Notes: a model not told the origin generated them from the letters alone. Numbered from the stretch's first letter, positions 43,888 through 53,457 are shown. The stretch: DNA of 64,000 nt from Caldilineaceae bacterium (GCA_022842065.1 JALHQH010000005.1:329257-393256), one strand, 5' to 3'. Program-made: numbers and translations.

Positions 43888-44829
43888 TTAATCGGCCGAA
43901 GCCCCAGCGGTCAGCGAAATCGGTGCGTAGTTGGGGGGCGCCGCGGTCCAGCCATTGGCCGCCACCCAGCCCTCTTTGGCAACCTTGACGACAAAGTCAA
44001 CCATCAAGCCAGGAATATCCACCCCGGTCGGTTGGATGCTATTGCGGAACTCCATCGTGTAGTTGACTTCGTTGATGAGCAGGCCCCGATCGGGATCTTC
44101 CAACACATCAATCGCCACCACGCCACCGCCCACGGCATTGGCTGCCCGCACACAGATATCATCCAATGCCGGGGTGACCACACAATTTGACGATTTACCC
44201 CCGCGTGCCGTGTTGGTGATCCAGTGGGGTGAGTCACGGTAAATTGCACAGATCGTCTGGCCACCGATGACAAAGGCACGGATGTCGCGCATTGGTTTGT
44301 TGATATATTCCTGAATATAGAAGATGCCGTGATGGTAGCTGCCCAACACTTCTTTGTGTTCTAGAATCGCTTCGGCGGCGTCGCGGTCGTTGATCTTGCT
44401 CAACAGCCGGCCCCACGAGCCGACCGCCGGCTTGAGGACAACCGGATAGCCTAAGGTTTCAATCGCCCGGATCGCACTTTCCGGCGTATAGGCCACCAGA
44501 CAGCGCGGCTGGGGAACGCCGGCCGCGGTCAACGCGCTGGTGGTTTGCAGCTTGTTGCCACAGATATCAGCAACCTGGGCCGAATTAACGGTCTGAATGC
44601 CACGGTCATTTAAAATGCGCAGGCTGTAGAGCGCCCGGCCATGATTAATACAGCGCTCAATGATGACATCATATTGATTATAGGGCTCGCTGCGCTGCTC
44701 GTTATCCGTAATATCAAAAATAATATCTTGATCATCCAACAGATCAAACGCCACCCCACGCCGTTCAAGCGCCTCGAAGAGCAACTTCTCCTCGACCCGG
44801 ACGCGACTATATAATACACCGACCTTCAT
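43888..44829 (-). CDS. lysX: Alpha-aminoadipate-LysW ligase
   Basis: A 313-residue ATP-grasp ligase of the RimK/LysX group. It begins [19 protein letters not shown] and has [20 protein letters not shown], the NTARGGKSS segment, [12 protein letters not shown] (metal-ligand Glu/Asn) and [11 protein letters not shown]. LysX joins alpha-aminoadipate through its amino group to the C-terminal Glu of LysW, protecting it for reduction. It lies between lysW and lysY as expected. Related ArgX enzymes use glutamate; the adjoining homocitrate genes favour the lysine role. Confidence 0.93.
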   Translation of the reverse strand: MKVGVLYSRVRVEEKLLFEALERRGVAFDLLDDQDIIFDITDNEQRSEPYNQYDVIIERCINHGRALYSLRILNDRGIQTVNSAQVADICGNKLQTTSALTAAGVPQPRCLVAYTPESAIRAIETLGYPVVLKPAVGSWGRLLSKINDRDAAEAILEHKEVLGSYHHGIFYIQEYINKPMRDIRAFVIGGQTICAIYRDSPHWITNTARGGKSSNCVVTPALDDICVRAANAVGGGVVAIDVLEDPDRGLLINEVNYTMEFRNSIQPTGVDIPGLMVDFVVKVAKEGWVAANGWTAAPPNYAPISLTAGASAD

Positions 44830-44910
44830 GATTTTCTCCTTGCAACAGCGTAGATGGTTATCAAGTTGCTTGCCTTATCGGTAACATGCCGATAGCACCA
44901 ATCATTATGA

Positions 44911-45000
44911 AAATAGAACACAGATTGGGCTGATTAGGCGGATTTTCGCCGATTTTTATAGAGTTTATCCGCCTAATCCGGAAAATCCGCGTTCTATTTT
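44911..45000. repeat. GCGGAT-type palindrome in the lysW-lysX gap
   Basis: AAATAGAAC with GATTAGGCGGAT pairs with ATCCGCCTAATC and GTTCTATTT around a short AT-rich loop; part of each arm is mismatched. It belongs to the same family as 30548. Confidence 0.7.
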
Positions 45001-45047
45001 TTCAGTAGGTGACACGCAATAGACGGTCACGCCAGCGAAGGGCTGGC

Positions 45048-45233
45048 TTACTCGCCCCAGTCTTCTTCTTCTTCGGGAGCCAAGGCCAACTCGAGGGGGT
45101 CAATGCTCACGACTTCAAGGTCCGCGCCACAGTCGGGGCACTGGGTAATTTCGTTCTGCATCACGTTGGTCAGTTCAATGTCCGTAAAACATTCGGGGCA
45201 CTCGGCGGTGCCGGTAACAGTTTTAAGCGCCAT
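45048..45233 (-). CDS. lysW: Amino-group carrier protein LysW
   Basis: A 61-residue acidic protein with a zinc ribbon (CPEC, then CPDC about 20 residues later) and the universally conserved C-terminus EEEDWGE, whose last Glu is the attachment point for alpha-aminoadipate (or glutamate). LysW shuttles the protected intermediate between LysX, LysZ, LysY, LysJ and LysK. It starts 53 bases after the second Nudix gene and precedes lysX. The AAAAGGAAAAGAATC before its ATG is a usable ribosome site. Confidence 0.96.
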   Translation of the reverse strand: MALKTVTGTAECPECFTDIELTNVMQNEITQCPDCGADLEVVSIDPLELALAPEEEEDWGE

Positions 45234-45286
45234 GATTCTTTTCCTTTTTTAGAAACAATTGAATTGGTGATTGGTTAATTGATAAT

Positions 45287-45748
45287 TCACCAGTCGGCAA
45301 CATAAGGCCCCGCACCACGCTGATAATCAGCGATCCGCCGCGCACAGGCCGGTGACAGGTCGGCTGGCAAGGCGGTGAGCGGGAAGGGCCGACAGTCGGC
45401 GATCTCCCAGCGATCAGTGCGCGGCCCCTGCGTGTAGGCCGTTGCATAGAAGACGGCGATGTGATCACTCTTGCCTTCAAAAAAGCTGATATACATCCCC
45501 AATAATTTGGGTTCTTCCAACAAGGCTACGCCGGCTTCTTCCTTGGCTTCGCGTTTGGCGGCTGCGGCTAGTGTCTCACCACGCTGTACTAGCCCGCCTG
45601 GGAAGTACCAGTAGGGCTGATAGGTATGCTTGACCAATAGCACCTGGTCCTCTTGCACGAGCATAAGGCGTACCCCTAGCACCAGCGGGCGGGTAACCCA
45701 CCATTGTAGCCGATAGAGGCGGTAGGCATGGCGCAGCAGCCAGTTCAC
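45287..45748 (-). CDS. Nudix hydrolase (second of two in the lysine operon)
   Basis: A 153-residue protein with a full Nudix box [20 protein letters not shown] followed by EAGV, giving the G-x5-E-x7-R-E-x2-E-E metal site. It hydrolyses a nucleoside diphosphate linked to another moiety; the substrate is not readable. Its GTG start overlaps the lysU stop by four bases (GTGA), so it is translationally coupled. A basic N-terminal helix ([15 protein letters not shown]) precedes the fold. Confidence 0.9.
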   Translation of the reverse strand: MNWLLRHAYRLYRLQWWVTRPLVLGVRLMLVQEDQVLLVKHTYQPYWYFPGGLVQRGETLAAAAKREAKEEAGVALLEEPKLLGMYISFFEGKSDHIAVFYATAYTQGPRTDRWEIADCRPFPLTALPADLSPACARRIADYQRGAGPYVADW

Positions 45749-46245
45749 GCGTTGGCCACCAAGAGCCGGTGCTTGACATAGGGGATCAGCCCACCAGCGC
45801 TAACAATGCCCATGATGCTTGGGCTGAAGGGGGGAAAGGTAAAGTCCCCCGCCCCACAATGAATGCGATTGGCGGCCAAGTCAATTTCAACCAGTTCGCC
45901 GGCCTGAATGGCCTGCGCCGCCGCTGGACAGACAATCGCCAGCAAACCACTGTTAAGCGCATTGCGGTAAAAGATGCGCGCAAAGCTCTCGGCGATAATG
46001 GCACTCACGCCATTATAAACCAGGCAGGTCGCGGCCTGTTCGCGGCTGGAGCCACAACCCCAGTTGCGCCCGGCTACCACCAGATCGCCGGCTTGTACCC
46101 CAGTGGCAAAGGTCGCGTCGAGATCTTCCAGGGCATGGCGGGCAATCTCGGCCCGATCCGTCACCGTATAGGTATATTTGCCGGGGAAGATCACATCCGT
46201 ATTAACATTATCGCCATATTTCCAGGCACGGCCTTGAAGTTGCAT
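45745..46245 (-). CDS. lysU: Homoaconitase small subunit
   Basis: A 166-residue LeuD/AcnD-type swivel domain: [34 protein letters not shown] and [14 protein letters not shown]. It pairs with LysT to interconvert homocitrate and homoisocitrate. The length is typical of LeuD-like small subunits, and homocitrate synthase nearby argues for the lysine (or a dual leucine) role. It starts 35 bases after lysT and overlaps the Nudix gene. Confidence 0.92.
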   Translation of the reverse strand: MQLQGRAWKYGDNVNTDVIFPGKYTYTVTDRAEIARHALEDLDATFATGVQAGDLVVAGRNWGCGSSREQAATCLVYNGVSAIIAESFARIFYRNALNSGLLAIVCPAAAQAIQAGELVEIDLAANRIHCGAGDFTFPPFSPSIMGIVSAGGLIPYVKHRLLVANA

Positions 46246-46280
46246 TGTCGTCGCTTTCTATCACTTGACTGCGGGCTTGC

Positions 46281-47636
46281 CTACAGCGTACGCGGATCGG
46301 CAATGGTCCCTTTGATCGCCGAGGCTGCCACGACTGCCGGGCTAGCCAGATAGATTTCGGCGTCGCGGGTGCCCATCCGCCCCTGAAAGTTACGGTTGGC
46401 GCTGGAGATGGTTACCTCTTTGGGGGCCGGCACACCCATATGGTTGCCCATACAAGGCCCACAGCCGGGGGTGCCGATCACAGCACCGGCCTCCAGCAGC
46501 GTTTGAATATAACCGGCCTGTAGCGCCTCTTGCAAAATCTGGCTGGAGGCAGGGATCACCAGCAGGCGCGTGCCGGCGGCTACTTGGCGGCCGCTGACGA
46601 CCGCTGCCGCTGCGGCCAAATCTTCCAGCCGGCCATTGGTGCAGGTGCCGATAAAAGCCTGTTGCACGCGGGTGCCGGCCAACTGCGAAAGCGGGGCCAC
46701 ATTATCCATCGAATGGGGACAGGCCACATAGGGTTCCAGGTCGGCGGCAGCATAACGATGGATTGCTGTATACGCGGCACCCACATCGGGGTAGAGGGCT
46801 GTCGCCATCATCTGCTGGTGTAGCGCAGCCACGCGACTTTGCCAAGCGTTGCTCTGGTGTTCAATAACAGGTGTCCCAGGTTGGGCCGACCGGGCGAGGC
46901 GTCGGGCTTGCCGCTCGGCCAAATAAGCAAAGGTCTGGGCATCGGGTGCCATGTAGGCCGTCTTGACCCCAAACTCGGCCATCATGTTGGGGATCACCAT
47001 GCGCGAGGCTAAGGTGAGGGCTGCAATGCCGGAGCCACTAAATTCAACCGAGCCGTAAAGGCCACCATCCACGCCGAGATCACCCATAATGCGCAGGGCA
47101 AAATCTTTAGCGGTGACACCAGCGGGCAGTTCACCATCCAACACAATCTGCATCGACTCAGGGACACGTAGCCAGAGTTCGCCGGTGGCCCAGAGCACGG
47201 CGACTTCGCTGCGCCCAATCCCCGCGCCAAAGGCACCCAGCCAACCAAAGTGCGTAGTATGGGAATCTGCGCCGAGAATCAATTGCCCCGGCAATACCAG
47301 CGCCTCTTCACTGAGCACCTGGTGGCAGATACCGCGGCCCACTTCAAAAAAGTGCTCGATCCCCTGTTCAATCACAAATTTGCGAATTTCGGCATGGTTT
47401 TGGGCATGTTTGGTCGTTGGGGCAGGCACCGCATGATCGAGGGTGATCGCCATCCGTTCCGGGGCAATCACCCGTGCGCGGCCAAATTCAAGCCAGATCT
47501 GGCGAATGGCTGCGGTGTTGTCATGGCTGAGTACCACGTCGGGGCGGGCATCGACCACCTGGCCCACGGCGACCGTGTCAAGGCTGGCGGCACGGGCCAG
47601 CGCTTTTTGGGCAAAGGTTTGGGGTTGCTGGTTCAT
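46281..47636 (-). CDS. lysT: Homoaconitase large subunit
   Basis: A 451-residue LeuC/aconitase-like subunit holding the [4Fe-4S] cluster: [17 protein letters not shown] segment ([20 protein letters not shown]), [12 protein letters not shown] and [14 protein letters not shown] supply the three cluster Cys. It dehydrates homocitrate to cis-homoaconitate and rehydrates it. The gene follows the first Nudix gene by six bases and precedes lysU. LeuC function cannot be excluded from sequence alone, but the LysS-LysT-LysU order matches the Thermus-type lysine pathway. Confidence 0.92.
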   Translation of the reverse strand: MNQQPQTFAQKALARAASLDTVAVGQVVDARPDVVLSHDNTAAIRQIWLEFGRARVIAPERMAITLDHAVPAPTTKHAQNHAEIRKFVIEQGIEHFFEVGRGICHQVLSEEALVLPGQLILGADSHTTHFGWLGAFGAGIGRSEVAVLWATGELWLRVPESMQIVLDGELPAGVTAKDFALRIMGDLGVDGGLYGSVEFSGSGIAALTLASRMVIPNMMAEFGVKTAYMAPDAQTFAYLAERQARRLARSAQPGTPVIEHQSNAWQSRVAALHQQMMATALYPDVGAAYTAIHRYAAADLEPYVACPHSMDNVAPLSQLAGTRVQQAFIGTCTNGRLEDLAAAAAVVSGRQVAAGTRLLVIPASSQILQEALQAGYIQTLLEAGAVIGTPGCGPCMGNHMGVPAPKEVTISSANRNFQGRMGTRDAEIYLASPAVVAASAIKGTIADPRTL

Positions 47637-47642
47637 CGCTGG

Positions 47643-48233
47643 CTATAGCTCTCCGGTTAGAAGCAGATGGGCCACGGCTGCCACCGTTGTACGCTCTTGA
47701 ATCTCACCGCTGCGAATCGCAGCCTTGAGCCACGCCACCGAGCGCCAATGTAGCGTGACAAATTCTGCCGGGTCACGGCGGGGTTGCGCTGTCTCCACCA
47801 GATCCCAGGCGGCCACGAGGTGACTTTCCGTTGCGCCCAGGCCAGGGTTATCCCAGACCATCCCCAGGTAGCGCACGCTGGTTGGCGTGACCTGCGCCGG
47901 GGCATGGCCGGTCTCTTCGCACAATTCCCGGAGGCCGGCGGCGACCAGATCCTCATCCCGATTGGCCAAGCCGCCGGGCAATTGCCAAATCACCTGGCCG
48001 ACGCCGTGACGATACTCGCGTTCTAATAAGACTTCGCCGGCCGCGTTAAAGCCAATCACCGCGACGCCAACGCCATTGACATCGACCCGGGTGTATTCAT
48101 AGGTGCGGTCAGTGGGCAACCGCACCTGATCCAGTGCCACGGTCACCCAGCGATTCTGAAAGGCGACCGTGCGCTGCTCAACCAGCCAGGGCTGTGGATC
48201 GGGAAGGGTTATCCCCAACTCATTGTTGCTCAC
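47643..48233 (-). CDS. Nudix hydrolase, ADP-ribose-pyrophosphatase-like (first in the lysine operon)
   Basis: A 196-residue Nudix protein with box [20 protein letters not shown] then ETGHA (note Asp where many have Glu at the box's first acidic position). The N-terminal half has the [20 protein letters not shown] beta strands of NudF-like enzymes. Its GTG start overlaps the lysS stop (GTGA), so it is coupled to lysS, and lysT starts six bases later. Substrate unknown. Confidence 0.88.
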   Translation of the reverse strand: MSNNELGITLPDPQPWLVEQRTVAFQNRWVTVALDQVRLPTDRTYEYTRVDVNGVGVAVIGFNAAGEVLLEREYRHGVGQVIWQLPGGLANRDEDLVAAGLRELCEETGHAPAQVTPTSVRYLGMVWDNPGLGATESHLVAAWDLVETAQPRRDPAEFVTLHWRSVAWLKAAIRSGEIQERTTVAAVAHLLLTGEL

Positions 48234-49408
48234 GCAACCTCCAAGTGGGCTTGGACCTCGGCTAGATCCGGTAATACACTATCGCTATGGAACTGGCGCA
48301 GCAGCACATCGACATCATCAAGGCTGAGCCTTTTCTGGTCGGCCAGCACCTTAATGCGGGCGGTGATTAACTTGATATCGTCGTCGCTGATCGTCAGTTG
48401 CAGCTGTTCGGCACGCTGCTTAATCGCATTCCAACCGGTAAGCCGATGGGCGACATGAATGTAACGCGTGAGGCCAAAGTCGGCGGGGTCGAGAATTTCG
48501 TAGGTGCTGGGATTGTTGAGAATCGCTTTGGCGTGAATGCCTGCTTTGTGGGTAAAGGCGGTGTAGCCGGTGATGTAATTATTAAAGGGCACATCAACGC
48601 TAACGAGGCCGGCCACATAGTTTTCGACTTCGCGCAACATCGGCAGATGATAGCGACTGCGCACCAGATCGGGATTGTAGGTGTACATCCGCGCAATTAA
48701 CCCGCCGAGCGGCGTGATCCCATTGCGCTCGCCGATGCCCAGGACGGAGGTGTCCACATGGGTGGCCCCTGCTTCCAGCGCGCAGTAGGCATTGGCAACG
48801 GCGCAGCCGGTGTCGTTGTGGCCGTGAAATTCGATATCACAGGTGACGATGCTGCGCAGGGTGCGCACGAGATCGTAGACCTGGCGCGGATTGGCAACAC
48901 CGACGGTATCGGCAATGCCGACCCGGTTGACGCCAATTTTGTCAACGGCACGGTAAATGGTCAACAGATCGACCAGATCGCTACGGAAGCTGTCTTCACT
49001 GCTAAAGCGCACCTCCAGCCCCTGGCTTTTGACAAACTCGATCACCTCGATGGCCGAGTCAATAATATAAGGAATATCTTTGCCATGGGAAAATTCGCGC
49101 AGATAGCTGCTGGTGCCGAAGACTACGTCAATGCCATCAACGCCGGTATCAACCGCTAGTTTGGCATCATCCATATGACAGCGGACGTGGGTCAGGATCT
49201 TCGCCTTTAGTCCCAAATCGGCAATGCGTTTGCAATCCTGCTCACTCTGTGGGCTGGCGGCAGGTGAAGTCAATTCCAAGTACTCAACCCCAAAGGTGTC
49301 GAGTAGTTCTGCGATCTCCAGCTTTTGGTCGGACGTAAAAAAGGCATTGGCAAACTGCTCACCCTCACGTAGGGTCGATTCAATAATGGCGAAATTATCC
49401 AAGCTCAT
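48230..49408 (-). CDS. lysS: Homocitrate synthase
   Basis: A 392-residue DRE-TIM enzyme condensing acetyl-CoA with 2-oxoglutarate, the first step of the alpha-aminoadipate route. The start at 49408 follows GAGGGA; a GTG at 49426 is less likely. Motifs are [17 protein letters not shown], the metal-site [14 protein letters not shown] and the [13 protein letters not shown] segment. Isopropylmalate synthase is the close relative, but the length and ESTLREGEQ start fit homocitrate synthase. It is the first gene of the cluster, behind a leader-peptide attenuator. Confidence 0.94.
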   Translation of the reverse strand: MSLDNFAIIESTLREGEQFANAFFTSDQKLEIAELLDTFGVEYLELTSPAASPQSEQDCKRIADLGLKAKILTHVRCHMDDAKLAVDTGVDGIDVVFGTSSYLREFSHGKDIPYIIDSAIEVIEFVKSQGLEVRFSSEDSFRSDLVDLLTIYRAVDKIGVNRVGIADTVGVANPRQVYDLVRTLRSIVTCDIEFHGHNDTGCAVANAYCALEAGATHVDTSVLGIGERNGITPLGGLIARMYTYNPDLVRSRYHLPMLREVENYVAGLVSVDVPFNNYITGYTAFTHKAGIHAKAILNNPSTYEILDPADFGLTRYIHVAHRLTGWNAIKQRAEQLQLTISDDDIKLITARIKVLADQKRLSLDDVDVLLRQFHSDSVLPDLAEVQAHLEVA

Positions 49409-49454
49409 CGTTCCCTCTATTCCCACTAAGATTACCGCTTACGCATATTTCAAG

Positions 49455-49491
49455 ACAAAAAGAAACCGGCCAATCCGTCTGGATGGCCGGT
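49455..49491 (-). terminator. Attenuator terminator before lysS
   Basis: On the minus strand ACCGGCCATCC and GGATTGGCCGGT form an 11-bp stem with one bulge and loop AGAC, followed by TTTCTTTTTG. It lies 47 bases before the lysS start and 43 bases after the leader-peptide stop. CGTCTGG just downstream of the leader stop is complementary to CCAGACG in its left arm and loop, a candidate antiterminator. Confidence 0.85.
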
Positions 49492-49533
49492 AGCTGACAC
49501 TTCAAACTGCAAGCAAGCACGGATAACCAGACG

Positions 49534-49638
49534 CTAGGTCAGGGTTAACTTCTTGCTCTTTTTATTGCTTACCAGACAGTTGCTGGTTACATGATGAGCG
49601 ATGAAAACAGCGTGGGTCATGCAATGACCAACATTCAT
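49534..49638 (-). CDS. Lysine attenuator leader peptide
   Basis: A 34-codon frame on the minus strand with AAGGA (49647-49651) eight bases before its ATG. Its product ends SNKKSKKLTLT, four Lys codons (AAA AAG, then AAG AAG) within five positions, and it stops 43 bases before an intrinsic terminator that precedes lysS. Lys-codon stalling would free an upstream segment to pair with the terminator's left arm. This is the layout of transcription attenuation by a leader peptide, reported as I recall for the Thermus lysine cluster. An internal ATG at 49620 is in frame but lacks a ribosome site. Expression is inferred. Confidence 0.85.
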   Translation of the reverse strand: MNVGHCMTHAVFIAHHVTSNCLVSNKKSKKLTLT

Positions 49639-49725
49639 CAGCAAAGTCCTTGGAAAAAGCACTGGAAAAAAGTTGAGAAAAAATGGTAGACGTGTATAGA
49701 TTACTTATAACCTTTAGCAGACGGA

Positions 49726-49754
49726 ATCATAACAAGGAGGGCATTCGCTGTCAA
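49726..49754 (-). promoter_or_regulatory. Promoter of the lysine operon
   Basis: On the minus strand TTGACA (49749-49754) and TATGAT (49726-49731) are 17 bases apart. Transcription would start near 49719, about 80 bases before the leader peptide start at 49638. Confidence 0.82.
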
Positions 49755-49836
49755 ATGCACTAATGGCTAGATGTCATATTCGGACAAGCTTAAACCGACT
49801 AGTAAATCTATTAGTAGAATTACTGGCTGTTCATTC

Positions 49837-51306
49837 TTACGGCACCAGCGGTAAGGTGAAGCTAAAGGTGCTGCCTTCGCCAACCTGACTCTCCAGGCCC
49901 ACTTCGCCCCCCAACTTTTCCACAATGCGCCGGACAATGGAAAGACCCAAGCCATGACCATCCGTGCTATAGGGTTTCAAACGCGCAAAGGGTTGAAAGA
50001 GATTACGTTGATCTTCCAGTGGAATCCCTTCCCCGTTATCATGGACCCAGAAACGCACCATCCCGCCACTGGCAGGGCTGCTACCGATCTCTAAGATCGG
50101 CGGACGACCGCCATACTTGATCGCGTTAGCCAGATAGTTCGCCCAGACTTCTTCTACCCATGGGGCATAGCCAATCACACGCGGCCAGTTGTTAACATCC
50201 TGGGCGATGGCCAGCCGTGCCCCATGCTGCATCATGATCGCTTTCAGCCGCGCTTCGACATCTTTTAAGATGCGTGCCATGTCGAGTGGTAGTAAGAGTA
50301 GATCTTCGCGTGAACGCACTTCCGCCAACAAGAGCAATTCATCAATAATATCAGTCATTTTGCGGCCATAGCTGACAATAGTCTTTACATAGGGCAAGCA
50401 TTCATCGCTCATGGTCTGTGCATTCAAATCGAGTAAATCCGCCGCCAGAATGACATGCGTAAGCGGTGCTTTGAGGTTATGGGCAACCGTATGGGCAAAG
50501 GCATTGAGATCTTCATTGCGTACTTCAAGCTCGCGTGCATATTGCTCCATGGCCCGCGCCGCCCGTTTCTGGTTGGAGATATTGCGGACTAATACCAAAC
50601 AAGCCTCTTTTCCTTGCCATAGAATGGCAGAGGTACGCATTTCTAGAATGCGCGTTTCACCATTATGGGTTTGGAGCTCAATTTCTGTATTCGTATCATA
50701 TGAATAATGGTAGGCAAATGGCTGTCCCAGATAGCTTTCTGCCTCTTTATCTAAGAGCTTAAGCAGTGATGGGTTAACGAATTCGACAATCCCAGCTTTA
50801 TCCAGCACCGCAATGCCATCGGCGAGTTGGGTGACGACAGCCCGCAAGTTCTCTTCACTTGCCTGCAATGCCGCAATATGATTCGATTCTAACGCGGTGA
50901 GCAGGTTAACCCGTTTGACGGCATGGCGCATGGCCCGCATTAAGAGCGCGACATTAATTTCATCTTTGACAAGATAATCCTGCGCACCCATTTGAATAGC
51001 TGTCATTGCCATCTCTTCATCATCGGTGACTGTCAAGACAACAACGGGGAGATAGGGATATTTCTCCTTGATTTGTTGCAAACCGACCAACCCTTTACTG
51101 TCCGGCAAGGAGAGGTCAAGCAACACCAGATCAATGGGGACAATTGCCAATGCTTCTTTGGCATCTGCCATACTATGGACGTGGGTAATCTGCACTTCGG
51201 GCATTTGTGCATTTTTGTTTTGTACACGCGTCAAGCGTAGATGAAGCAAGCTTGCGTAATCAATATCATCTTCAATGAGCAAAACAGCAAGTTTCTGTTT
51301 TTCCAT
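49837..51306 (-). CDS. Hybrid response-regulator/PAS/histidine kinase
   Basis: A 489-residue protein with an N-terminal receiver (IEDDIDY acid pocket, phosphoryl Asp in LVLLDLSLPD at about 64, Lys about 113), a PAS domain (about 150-260) and a C-terminal HisKA/HATPase_c pair. The phospho-His is in AHTVAHNLKAPLTH near 278; the N, G1 and G2 boxes are NAIKYGG, DNGEGIPLED and GHGLGLSIV. No membrane segment is present, so it is cytosolic. A receiver placed ahead of the kinase suggests control by an upstream kinase. No partner gene is adjacent. Confidence 0.93.
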   Translation of the reverse strand: MEKQKLAVLLIEDDIDYASLLHLRLTRVQNKNAQMPEVQITHVHSMADAKEALAIVPIDLVLLDLSLPDSKGLVGLQQIKEKYPYLPVVVLTVTDDEEMAMTAIQMGAQDYLVKDEINVALLMRAMRHAVKRVNLLTALESNHIAALQASEENLRAVVTQLADGIAVLDKAGIVEFVNPSLLKLLDKEAESYLGQPFAYHYSYDTNTEIELQTHNGETRILEMRTSAILWQGKEACLVLVRNISNQKRAARAMEQYARELEVRNEDLNAFAHTVAHNLKAPLTHVILAADLLDLNAQTMSDECLPYVKTIVSYGRKMTDIIDELLLLAEVRSREDLLLLPLDMARILKDVEARLKAIMMQHGARLAIAQDVNNWPRVIGYAPWVEEVWANYLANAIKYGGRPPILEIGSSPASGGMVRFWVHDNGEGIPLEDQRNLFQPFARLKPYSTDGHGLGLSIVRRIVEKLGGEVGLESQVGEGSTFSFTLPLVP

Positions 51307-51552
51307 GGAGCATTTCTCATGTAGTGAGCTAAATCAGTATTGTCCTGCGGTTGCCTTGCAAAGTAGTGATAGGGGCTTTGCTGACCAGCAAGAAAAAGTC
51401 CCATTGCAAACAGTGCAAAATTAGCGTAACTTATGCAGGAGCCATCGTAGATGGAACAGCCGGCGTAACATCACGTCTACACGCATTATAGACCTAATTG
51501 TTCGCCATAGCGAATGGATGATAGTAAAGGAATATCAGGAGCGTACAGTTGG

Positions 51553-52923
51553 CTAAGCATCGTCCTGCACCCCAGGTACTGCATCCATCTCTTCTGTTTC
51601 ATCTTCTGCCAGCGAAGAAGTAGGGCGCAAGGTCGGCTCTTTTGCGCCTTTGGGCAGCAGCGTTGGGGTGGATTGACTGTGGTGTTTAGCGTTAGCCAGT
51701 GCGGGCATATCAGCTTTTGCATCAATCAAGCTGACGGTCGCATAGTCAAGTTTTTGGGGTGGCCATCGACGGGTAATGGTGCTTGTAATCGGCAACTCAT
51801 CCAAGCGTAGCAACGTTTCGCCGCTTGGCAGCAGGTTGACGATTAGGGGCAGGTTTGCCGGCTGCGTTGCCAGGTTTTCGGTTGACTCTACTGTTTCTGC
51901 CGTGCTCTGCAAGCGCGCTTGCAAGCTTGCCAGCATGCGACCAATTTGTTTGAAGGGTAGATCTTTACGCACAGGTGTATCCGATAGTTCCCACAATTGT
52001 TTTAGCGCGACAAAATTCCATTCTGCCGACAAAACACCTTCACTCTTGGGGCTGCCCATTTCAACTAGCACCCCATTAAAGCGTGGTGTTAATTCTTGCG
52101 GAGCAAATAAGGCCGATCGGCCGACGTAGTGTAACGGTTGTGTACTTTCTAGCTCATTGACGCCGACCAAAAAACTGGCAGCCGCGAAGAGCTGATTATC
52201 TTGCATGCGTGCCAAAATCCCGGCCCGTAATTTTTGGTAGAGGGCGAGCGAAGGGCAAGCCCCTTGGGTGATCAACATCTCTGCCCCGCGATAGGCCAAC
52301 AGGCGGCCTACCTCTGGGTATAGTACGTCGCTACCTAACATCAAGCCAAGCATACCGACTGGTGTAGGGATGACCTGCCAATCCATGCCCGGCGCTGCCA
52401 CGCCCTGATCTTGCGCATGAAGGACAACCTTTGCCTGATAACCACAAAGTTCTCCCGTGGGCGAGAAAACCGCAGCTAAATTGCGTGTTACACCATCGGC
52501 CGGATCAGGCAAATAGGCACTTGGGGCCACCACCGTCACCTGAAACTCGCGAGCTAGTCCAGCAAAAAGCTCACAGTAAGTCTGCCATAGTTCGGGCCCG
52601 GCAACCTCCAGCAAACTGGCCACTGTATCGGTAAAGCGGCCCGTAAAATAAGTCGCCAACCGTGCCGCTGCTAACCCTGAAACCCGGCGCCAAAGTGGGG
52701 CACGGCGCCGTCGCCCCAACTCGCTCTGTTTTAACAGCGCTAAGCGGAAATCCCGTAGTAGTGGGGGGGCCAACATCGTGCCGCCCAACTCCGGGAAAAT
52801 TACCAATGCAGCCTGTTTGTGTTGTGCAATCCGCAAGAAACGGTGCAATTCATTACGATAATCTTCCACCTTGGCAAATATGCGCATGCGTTCTTGCACG
52901 CAGGCAACCATCAGACGATCCAT
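51553..52923 (-). CDS. Carbon-nitrogen hydrolase (nitrilase) family protein lacking the catalytic Cys
   Basis: A 456-residue protein with a nitrilase-superfamily fold over residues about 1-300: FPELGG holds the general-base Glu (45) and YQAKVVLHAQD the Lys (165). The third triad member is absent: where nitrilases have I-C-Y-D, this has L-G-S-D (Gly 197) before VLYPEVGRLLAYRGAEML. The C-terminal ~100 residues are low-complexity and unrelated. It is probably a non-hydrolytic relative. It stands alone; the space upstream leads to tRNA-Glu on the other strand. Confidence 0.82.
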   Translation of the reverse strand: MDRLMVACVQERMRIFAKVEDYRNELHRFLRIAQHKQAALVIFPELGGTMLAPPLLRDFRLALLKQSELGRRRRAPLWRRVSGLAAARLATYFTGRFTDTVASLLEVAGPELWQTYCELFAGLAREFQVTVVAPSAYLPDPADGVTRNLAAVFSPTGELCGYQAKVVLHAQDQGVAAPGMDWQVIPTPVGMLGLMLGSDVLYPEVGRLLAYRGAEMLITQGACPSLALYQKLRAGILARMQDNQLFAAASFLVGVNELESTQPLHYVGRSALFAPQELTPRFNGVLVEMGSPKSEGVLSAEWNFVALKQLWELSDTPVRKDLPFKQIGRMLASLQARLQSTAETVESTENLATQPANLPLIVNLLPSGETLLRLDELPITSTITRRWPPQKLDYATVSLIDAKADMPALANAKHHSQSTPTLLPKGAKEPTLRPTSSLAEDETEEMDAVPGVQDDA

Positions 52924-53457
52924 TAGTTCGCTACCCTCAAGGGTGACACACCGCCAATTGCAGTATATCTTTACGACAATTGTAACACAGATACGTTCAG
53001 AAATCGTTCATAAACCATTAGAGAAGTCTACCAGAAAAAAAGGTCCGGATCAACAAGCACTTTTGCATATCCTCCTTGCTGTACAGCGCCGTCTACGGCT
53101 TATTGTTTCATATAACCGCCTCTTGCTGCATGACAGTTTACCCACAGCATTGCTGTGATCCAGGCGCGTTGCAGTCACCTTTGCCCAAAAATCATCTTTG
53201 GATGCGCAAAGTGATTTCCGTTTAGAACGGGCGCGGTGCTAGTGGGGAGGGGATAGCAGAATGAGCATCATCATTGTTTTCGAAAACACCTACCATTTAA
53301 TTTGACCATTTTGCCTTGAGCTTGTATACTATGTTCCATCGGATGTGGTAGTCGATAGCTGCTTTTCCTGGTCAAGCGTTATCTGTACAGCCGATGCACA
53401 CAGACTGTTTTAGCTGATATTATTTTCAGCAAAGGATGGTCGCAATCAGTAACGTGT
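52924..53457. other. Non-coding stretch between the nitrilase-like gene and tRNA-Glu
   Basis: About 530 bases with no ORF I accept. It holds the promoter at 53302-53330 for the tRNA and A-rich sequence just upstream of the nitrilase-like gene. No repeat family from elsewhere in the window occurs here. Confidence 0.5.
53302..53330 (+). promoter_or_regulatory. Promoter of tRNA-Glu
   Basis: TTGACC (53302-53307), a 17-base spacer and TATACT (53325-53330) point towards the tRNA that starts about 120 bases later. Confidence 0.7.

Noticed and set aside
49591..49689. Plus-strand 32-codon Lys/Trp-rich ORF in the lysS leader region
   Set aside because: It lacks a ribosome site and faces away from lysS; the A-rich codons are the complement of T-runs in the minus-strand leader. 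The minus-strand leader is the coherent one.
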